From assembly GCA_021397845.1 (NCBI GenBank), contig CM038040.1, positions 44,845,088-44,909,087 of the forward strand: a DNA stretch of 64,000 bases. Reading direction: 5' to 3'. The notes under the pieces are model-generated. The model was not told the origin of the DNA, ran no database searches, and saw nothing but the letters and a program-made list of their open reading frames with translations. Position 1 is the stretch's first letter. Every line of letters begins with the position of its first letter. The stretch comes from Areca catechu (Eukaryota > Streptophyta > Magnoliopsida > Arecales > Arecaceae). Shown here piece by piece: positions 57,835-64,000 of the stretch. The position numbers and the translations under genes are program-made.

Positions 57835-58368
57835 TTTGCCTCCCACTCCCGAGGCTCGTTAGTGCATGGCGCTCGGGTCGAAGGGAGTAATTGTGGTGCT
57901 GACATGGAAAGGTGAAAAACTGGCATGATGATGGCCATGATTGCTGGTCCCTCGAGGGATGGCCTGGTGGACTAGTGCGAGGGTGCCGCGTGGCCACATC
58001 CAAAGAGTAGTTAATGTTGGCGCATAATTCAGAGCGGTCGGGATGCCATTTTCGTTGATGGATGGCACGTGGCATGGATCCGCTGGCAGAGGGGTTGAAT
58101 CGGTACGAATCCATCAGGTCATTTCAAAATGAAAGGAGGGCCTTACCCGAAACATCTATTCATTTTGAGATCTCCATGCCCGCTGCTGCTGCGCCCAAGC
58201 ATTCTTCTTCCTCTCAGTTGCCTTAGGTTTTCTAAGGAACCAGGTCAGTCTCTTCTTCCTTCTCCCCCCGCTAAAGTAGGGTTCTTCCTCCGGGTCTGGG
58301 GTCTCCTTTGAGTTGAGTCTGCTCTTCCGTCTCCCACTCCGAGTTCTTTCTTCCTCTTATTCTTGAGG

Positions 58369-60811
58369 ATGTCCCGATTTGGTCCGGGCTTCTGCCCCTC
58401 CACTGATCAGGACAAGGCTGGTCCTTCCGAGCGGAGGCCGGCATCTTCTTCTTCTTCTGGTGGGGAAGAGGATGCAACTCGCTTCGAGTTCAGCAGGAGG
58501 TGTCCTCCCGGTCCGGTGCTTATTAGGGAACCAGGATCGGGTCCTTCTCTCCCTCCTCCTTCTTCTGTTCCTGTTTCTGAGTCCATCCAGTCCATAGGTC
58601 CTGGCGGGGTTGCCTCGACGATCACCGCCGGGGAACTAAGGACCGTTCGGGATGTCTATGGCATCCCGCCTTCCATTCGGCTCATGATCCCTCGTCCGGG
58701 GGAACGGATCACTTTCAGTGGCCCGGGCCATCTTGCTTTTTATGAGGAGACCTTCTCCGGGGGTCTCCGATTTCCTTTTCACCCTTTCTTCTTGTCCATC
58801 CTGGACAACTATCGCTTGGTCCCTACACAGTTGGTGCCAAACACCATTAGGGTTATCTTTTCTTTCATTGTACTTTGCCACCTCCACGGGTTTGTCGCCC
58901 GGTTTTTCTTGTTCAGGACTTTCTTCGCCCTGAAGTGCCACCCAACTGAGGATGGTTGGTGGTCCTTATACTCCCGCCCGAAGGGTATCAAGTTTGAACT
59001 TCCCTCTTCCATCAGGTGATGGGAGAGTAAGTTTTTCTTTGTTAAGGTTAAGGGGGTCGACTGGGTCTGGAGCGATCCAGACAAGTCCCCCAACCGAGAC
59101 TCTGTGGTCGATGCGGCTAACCGGGATGACTACGAGCAGCTCCGCACCACCCAGATTCCTCCTCTCGAGGTCCTGTTATCTGAGCAGGACCTCACCGACT
59201 CCAGGGTCGACCTAACGAATGGGTTTGGTGAGTTCGACCTAAACTTTCTTCTTTCTTTTTATTTGCATTTCTTGCACTGCTTCCCACGGACTCTGACTGT
59301 TGTGCGACTTGTATGCAGGGATGATTTTCTCCGAGAATGACCTGCTGGCGATCACTCAGAAAAGACCGCCAACCGGGTTGGCCGGGGAGCCTGCAGCGAG
59401 GCGAGTCCGGGGCGAGAGCGCTCCTGTGGTTGCCCCCACTATGGTGGTTGGTCTGAGCTCGGTTGCTCCAGCTGGTCCGAGTTCGGAGGTGGCTCGCGCT
59501 GCTCCTGTGCCAGCGGAGAGGGCGGTGTCTGTAGCGCCGAGGCCAGCCCAACAGGAGGCTCGAAAGGTTCCCGAGCAACACAGTCGTCAGGGGATGGCCT
59601 CTACTACGGAGCCCGAAGTAGTTGTCTGAGCAAGGGCCGCAGCTGCTGTCGCTGCACCTTGTCATCCTCCTAGTTCGCCTGTCACCGAGATTAGGGAAGA
59701 GGAGGTCCGGGCCGCGATCAGGACCATGACCGAGGCGCCGCCTACGCCGGTGCCAGCTTCTCAGCCTGCCCCCATGGCCCTGCAGCTATCGGGACGAGAT
59801 CGCCCACCCCGGCAGAAGGTCGAAGGGAGGAGGTGCGACGCCATCTCCCCTTCAAGATGGGGCCAAAAAGCTCGTTCCTCCGGAGCCCCGAGCTGGCTGA
59901 GCGCATGATGGACTTCTCGATCCAAACACGCGACCGGCAAGGCATGGCCAGGATGCGGCAGACCGACATCATCAGCACCATCTTCCCCCAGCTTTACTCG
60001 GTGAGTTGTCCCTTTCTCTCTTTTCTCTTCCCCTTTTTTTTTGATCTGACCTCTTTTCACAGTGCAGATCGGTGCCGAGGCTCTCTACATTAAGGGCTGC
60101 TATCAGAACTAGGAGCGTCTCGAGCAACAACAGGCGGCCGAGATTGAATCCTTGAAAATCGACCTGAAGGAGAAGGCCGGGGCGAACGGGGCACTTGAAC
60201 AGAAGGTCAAGGACCTGGAACAACAGCTCGCCAATGCCGAGGGGCGAGCGAAGAGACTCCTAGAGGCCCGCGACCTTGAGTGGAGCCGCTCAAAGAAGGC
60301 CATCGACCATCTCTCCATCATTGAGAAAAAGTTGAACTGGTATAGTGCCGAAGCAGATCGGCACAAGGAGGTCTCCCGAGCTGCCCAGGCGAAGCTGGCA
60401 GAGGAGGCGGCCAGGTCGGCAGAGGCCGCTAGGCTGGAGGCCGCCGAGTTGAGGAGGGTGACTGCTGAGGCCAAGAAGGGCGTTGAGGACGCCGTCGCAA
60501 AATTCAAGGCTTCGAAGGAGTTCGTCGCCGAAATTCATCAGATGGCATCAGACTCCTTATACAAGGACTTTATGTTCTTGCATGGCCGGGTCGAGGCACT
60601 TGTCCCCGAGAAGGATCATGACCGCCTCAGATATCCTTCGGCCTTAGATGCGGAGGCCGACGAGGAGGTCGTGGAGGAAGCCGTGGCCTTAGAGTCCCCG
60701 ACACCAGCCGAGGCTGAACCGTCAGAGACCAGAGCTGCTCAGCCGGAGGTTCCTGAAGGCGGGAACTCTCAGCCTCAGAGCTCAGCAGGGAGGCCGGCCG
60801 GCATGGAGTAG
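58369..60811 (+). pseudogene. T4 antisense ORF (aORF), full length with two apparent introns
   Basis: Coded opposite to gag-pol. Exon 1 (58369-59227): a Ser-rich, acidic N-terminus, then a globular domain with GIPPSIRLMIPRPGER and GGLRFPFHPFFLSILDNY (residues 98-148) and VPNTIRVIFSFIVLCHLHGF. This is the 'putative gypsy type transposon' (Transposase_28-like) signature. Intron 1 is 59228-59318 (GTGAG...TGCAG); exon 2 (59319-60000) starts with GMIFSENDLLAITQK in frame. Intron 2 is 60001-60067 (GTGAGT...GTGCAG); exon 3 (60068-60811) is a long Ala/Glu/Lys coiled coil followed by an acidic tail. Damage: stops at 59017 (tga, likely from cga), 59627 and 60110, and a frameshift near 59825. The fold and splice sites are otherwise kept. 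Function unknown; a coiled coil suggests self-association. Confidence 0.78.
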
Positions 60812-61120
60812 CCCCTTTTTCCTTCTTTGTTTTGTATTTTTGTTTTTGTACTTAATCAGGGTTGCCCAGCATGTCGGAGGCCCACAAAATACTTGTAACT
60901 CGCATTTGATCAATGAAACTTGAGCTTCCTTGCCATCTATTTTCTTTGCCTGGTTCTTTCCTTTTTTTTCTCTTTCTTTCTCTCCCCTTTCTTCTTTTTC
61001 TTTCTCTTCTCTTTTTCCTTGTATATGAGTGGGGAGGTCAAAGAAAAGGGCCTCACCTTGCTTGGGGTTGAGTTATGACACTTGAGAGCTGTCGGGCCTG
61101 AAGGTGTTGTTAACTGAGAG
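60812..61120. other. 3' flank of the T4 aORF
   Basis: T-rich sequence with tttgtatttttgtttttgta and 'catttgatcaatgaaact', resembling a plant 3' untranslated region. It is homologous to the sequence after the T3 aORF. A pyrimidine-rich tract runs at 60940-61020. Confidence 0.5.
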
Positions 61121-61450
61121 CTAGGTGGCTCGAGGGTCTCTTGACCGGAGATCTGAGCTCCAGTCTTGGGCTAGCATCCTGGGGCTAGGCTCGAGGACGT
61201 TGATGACTGAGAGCTGCGTGGCTCGAAGTTTTTTTGGCCGGAGATCTGAGCTCCGGTCTTGGGCTGGCATCCTGGAGCTGGGCTCGGGGATGTTGACGAC
61301 TGAGAGCTACGTGGCTCGAAGGTCTCTTGGCCGGAGATCTGAGCTCCGATCTTGGGCTGGCATCCTGGAGCTGGGCTCGGGGACGTTGATGACTGAGAGC
61401 TGCGTGGCTCGAAGGTCCCTTGGCCAGAGATCTAAGCTCCGATCTTGGGC
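61120..61450. repeat. Tandem repeat of about 94 bp, about 3.5 copies, T4 spacer
   Basis: Unit contains ggagatctgagctccggtct and 'ggcatcctggagctgggctcgggga'. First of three arrays in the spacer between aORF and pol remains. Confidence 0.88.
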
Positions 61451-61534
61451 TTAGAAGCGGTAGCTTTATTGCTGTCTCTCCCTCTCGTTCTCTTTCTTTC
61501 CTTCCCCTCTCTTCTTCCTCTCTCTCTTTTTTTT

Positions 61535-61935
61535 TTGAGAGTGGGAGATCAGAGAAGAGGGCCACATGATTTGATTGCCTGTTTCCCTCTCATTCTCTTT
61601 CTTTCCTTCCCCTCTCTTTTATTTTGAGTGGGAGATCAGAGAAGAGGGTCATAGGATTTGATTGCCTTGTTTTCCTCTAATTCTCTTTCTTTCCTTCCCC
61701 TCTCTTTTTATTTTGAGTGGGGAGATCAGAGAAGAGGGTCACAGGATTTGATTGCCCTATTTCCCTCTTGTTCTCTTTCTTTCCTTCCCCTCTCTTTTTA
61801 TTTTGAGCAGGGAGATCAGAGAAGAGGGTCACAAGATTTGATTGCCTTGTTTCCCTCTTATTCTCTTTCTTTCCTTCCCCTTTTCTTTTATTTAGAGCTG
61901 GGGAGATCAGAGAAGAGGGTCACAGGATTTGATTG
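61535..61935. repeat. Tandem repeat of 84-90 bp, five copies, T4 spacer
   Basis: Unit contains gggagatcagagaagagggt, 'caggatttgattgcc' and a pyrimidine-rich half 'ttctctttctttccttcccctctc'. Its sequence is unrelated to the neighbouring arrays. Confidence 0.9.
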
Positions 61936-62189
61936 CCTTGGAGCTAGGCTCGAGACCTTCCTGGATGGAGAGCTAGGCTCAGGTCCAAGGGTTGCCTGAG
62001 GGCTTTGCTCAGGTCTTTGGCGCCTTGGAGCTAGGCTCGAGGCGTTGATGGGAGCTACTTGACTCCATGATCCTTGGCATCTCGGAGCTGGGCTCAGAGA
62101 CGTTTGAGATGGAGAGTGGCTTGGCTCGAAGTTCCCTTGGCTAGAGATCTGAGCTCCGGTCTTGGGCTGGCATCCTGGAGCTGGGCTCG

Positions 62190-62640
62190 GGGATGTTGTT
62201 GATTGAGAACTGCATGGCTCGAAGATCCTTTGACATCCTGGAGCTGGGCTCAAGGATGCTTGAGATGGAGAGCTGCATGGCTCGAAGATCCCTTGACATC
62301 CTGGAACTGGGCTCGGGGATGCTTGAGATGGAGAGCTGCATGGCTCGAAGATCCCTTGACGTCCTGGAGCTGGGCTCGGGGATGCTTGAGATGGAGAGCT
62401 GCATGGCTCGAAGATTCCTTGACGTCCTGGAGCTGGGCTCGGGGATGCTTGAGATGGAGAGCTGCACGGCTCGAGGATCCCTTGACGTCCTGGAGCTGGG
62501 CTCCGGGATGCTTGAGATGGAGAGCTGCATGGCTCGAGGATCCCTTGACGTCTTGGAGCTGGGCTCGGGGATGCTGGAGATGGAAAGTTGCATGGCTCGA
62601 GGATCCCTTGACGTCCTGGAGCAGGGCTCGGGGACGCTGT
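62190..62640. repeat. 63-bp tandem repeat, seven copies, T4 spacer
   Basis: Unit contains gatggagagctgcatggctc and 'gacgtcctggagctgggctcgg'. The period is a multiple of three, so all frames stay open for about 200 codons on both strands; these are not genes. The gagctgggctc core is shared with the 94-bp array and, reversed, with the T2 spacer. Confidence 0.93.
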
Positions 62641-62689
62641 CGATTCTTCCCTGCAAGACATATAGATACTCGTGCAAGGAAAAAGTCGT

Positions 62690-63110
62690 TATCATTATTA
62701 TTGATAAAAAACCTTACATCATTGGTGGGGTCTTCGCAGACCGTAGGCATTCCATGCCCAGGGGGGAGCCTGACGCCGTCGAGACATTCGAGATAATATG
62801 TCCCTTGTGATGGGGCTTCGGTTGCTTTATAGGGGCCTTCCCAGTTTGATGTTAACTTACCGTGTTTTCGGGGCTGATTTTTTCGGGCCCATAGGTTCTT
62901 GGCCAAACCCGGGCGCTGCAGCGCCGGGGCCGCTCGCTGCCAGCGTGTTTTGTTAGAGTCACTCGAGACAACGTTGTGGGCCGCAAGAAGCCCGTCGATA
63001 GCAAAAGTCATCGTGGCGGTGCTCTTGAGGGAGGCGTCATAAGGGAGCACATTCGCGATTGTCCTCATGATGACCGCGGCATCATCATTTATGTTTCTCC
63101 CCCACTTTCA
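62690..63110 (-). pseudogene. T4 fused protease start and integrase C-terminus
   Basis: A continuous frame (from 63068) joins a short protease-region start (IVRTIANV-like, after the zinc-knuckle tail) through about 45 residues of unrecognised sequence to GKLTSNWEGPYKATEAPSQG and YYLECLDGVRLP, the integrase GPY/F end. About 3 kb of pol is missing, so a deletion has joined its two ends. Confidence 0.75.
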
Positions 63111-63663
63111 CCTTCCCGCACAGTGGGGAGTACATTCTCAGGGTCCTCTGCCCCCCGGATCCTTTTGGATGCACGCGTAGCTCCCCAGGTGACCACGCCC
63201 ACTGATTTCATGGTGGGGCGGCTGTCGATGGTTGGAGCTGGAGGGAGAGCGACGAGCGCCTGGGGCCCCGCCTGAGGTCTGCCCCCCGTAAACCTTTGGA
63301 GGTAGCCTCTCTTGATGAATTTCTCAATCTCCCACTTGAGGTTGCGGCATTTCTCGGTGTCGTGGCTATGATCGTGGTCGAGGCGATAATACTTTGTCTC
63401 GTCATGGCCGGTGGAGGACTTCGATGGTGGCGAGCATTATAGCCCGCTGGCTGGCTAATTGAGCCTTACATACTGGTGAACCGGCGGGAGAACTCCGCTT
63501 GCTTGCGCTCATGCTTCTCCAGGCATGCTTTTGCTGCGTGCTTGACTGCGTCGCCAGCGGGTCCTTCCGTCGAAGGAGACGGAGAAGGTGACGTGGGTGC
63601 CCTTGGGAAGGGGGAGCCCTTTGCACGGCTGATAGAGGCCTTTCGAGCTTGCGTCGTCACCAT
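63111..63663 (-). pseudogene. T4 gag fragments
   Basis: The N-terminal piece starts MVTTQARKASISRAKGSP (63663), as in T2. A helix with KHAAKACLEKHERKQAEFSR follows, then the frame breaks and the capsid domain is missing. The zinc-knuckle-like tail is next (63400-63290: YYRLDHDHSHDTEKCRNLK, then RGYLQRFTGG). So gag too has lost its middle. Confidence 0.75.
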
Positions 63664-63714
63664 TCTTCCGTGGAATGTCAATCTGTAAAGAGGTGGAGGA
63701 CTTGATCATGTTCC

Positions 63715-63732
63715 CCCCTACCTGGCACACCA
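63715..63732 (-). promoter_or_regulatory. T4 primer-binding site, decayed
   Basis: TGGTGTGCCAGGTAGGGG on the minus strand, three bases inside the 5' LTR, a variant of the T1/T3 site. Confidence 0.72.
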
Positions 63733-63735
63733 ATC

Positions 63736-64000
63736 TGTTGCTGCCACAGGGGTTAGTGACCGGGTTGGGATTTCTGGCAGGGGCACTCCGACGGTCAAGT
63801 CGTGACGATCCAGGGGAACAGACCTCCTGGTCGAGCCCTTCTTAATGGACTCCACATGAGGAGGAGTGGATTGTGTAGGAGGTGGGATGCAAGTATGTGG
63901 GGGAAGTGTGGCCTGGTAGAGGGAGTCTCTATGTGGGCCCTTCCGTCTCAACCTTGCTCTGGAATGCTGGAGGTGCCATGCCCCTCTTCCTGGTAGGGGT
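63736..64000 (-). repeat. T4 5' LTR, start only
   Basis: Starts tgttgctgccacaggggtta and matches 55948-56300 after a short internal gap (63750 corresponds to about 56046). It continues past the window end. Confidence 0.85.

Larger units (their letters stand above)
37979..64000 (-). mobile_element. SIRE-type Ty1/copia element, 3' half, heavily invaded
   Basis: Minus-strand order from the right: RT (interrupted at 55947 by T4), RNase H, a spacer, an extra 3' ORF, polypurine tract and 3' LTR (39268-37979). An extra ORF between pol and the 3' LTR is the hallmark of SIRE-type copia elements. Its 5' half should continue to the right of T4, outside the window. A solo LTR of the same family (40088-52765) and gypsy T3 inside that account for most of the length. 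Confidence 0.85.
55948..64000 (-). mobile_element. T4: deleted Tat-type gypsy derivative with full-length antisense ORF
   Basis: Left (3') LTR 55948-57834 and the beginning of the right (5') LTR at 63736, which runs out of the window. Between them on the minus strand are a primer site, gag fragments, a protease start, then directly the integrase C-terminus: RT, RNase H and most of integrase are missing. A spacer with three tandem arrays and the plus-strand aORF follow. It inserted just upstream of the YVDD box of the SIRE-type RT; the left flank is ATCAT (55943-55947). It belongs to the T2 LTR family. Confidence 0.88.

Noticed and set aside
61888..62810. Long open frames on both strands (about 200-257 codons)
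   Set aside because: Caused by the 63-bp array, whose length is a multiple of three. No domain, and the same region is open in opposing frames.

Overview
This is plant nuclear DNA. It is almost entirely nested, decayed LTR retrotransposons around one convincing host gene, an S-adenosylmethionine decarboxylase (18998-20002, minus strand). Large Tat-type Ty3/gypsy elements, SIRE-type Ty1/copia elements and a plant mobile domain relic point to a flowering plant. A monocot, perhaps a palm, is my guess from the overall flavour and is not proven. There is no bacterial, viral-particle or CRISPR content.

Layout. (1) 1-8067: Tat-type gypsy element T1 on the minus strand, cut by the window start, with gag, protease, RT, RNase H and integrase read right to left and a remnant antisense ORF on the plus strand. 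(2) 8068-11200: mostly non-coding, with a possible 5' exon of an unidentified minus-strand gene next to a TA/GA microsatellite. (3) 11200-18260: decayed copia element C1 (minus) with two LTRs, split by a gypsy-type solo LTR (15059-16207). A second copy of its pol 3' end lies outside its 5' LTR, so this is a tandem LTR-internal-LTR-internal remnant. (4) 18998-20154: the decarboxylase gene and its short leader. (5) 20160-27528: AT-rich DNA with a plant mobile domain pseudogene and a 2.2 kb solo LTR. (6) 27529-35878: plus-strand gypsy element T2 with 5' LTR, gag and pol; instead of a 3' LTR it ends in an inverted LTR fragment of its own family. (7) 35879-37978: minisatellite and non-coding DNA. 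(8) 37979 to beyond 64000: a SIRE-type copia element (minus). Its extra 3' ORF is split by a solo LTR of its own family (40088-52765), that solo LTR is split by gypsy element T3 (41244-52451), and its RT is interrupted by gypsy element T4 (55948 to beyond the window).

How the parts relate. The four Tat-type elements share one plan: LTR, primer site, gag-pol, a hypervariable tandem-repeat spacer, then in three of them an oppositely oriented ORF (aORF) that converges on pol. The best aORF is in T4 (58369-60811) and has apparent introns. Every retroelement gene here carries stops or frameshifts, so none looks autonomous as written. The insertion order is supported by target-site duplications (CCACC, ACACT, ATGCC) and by reading frames that run straight across the insertions.
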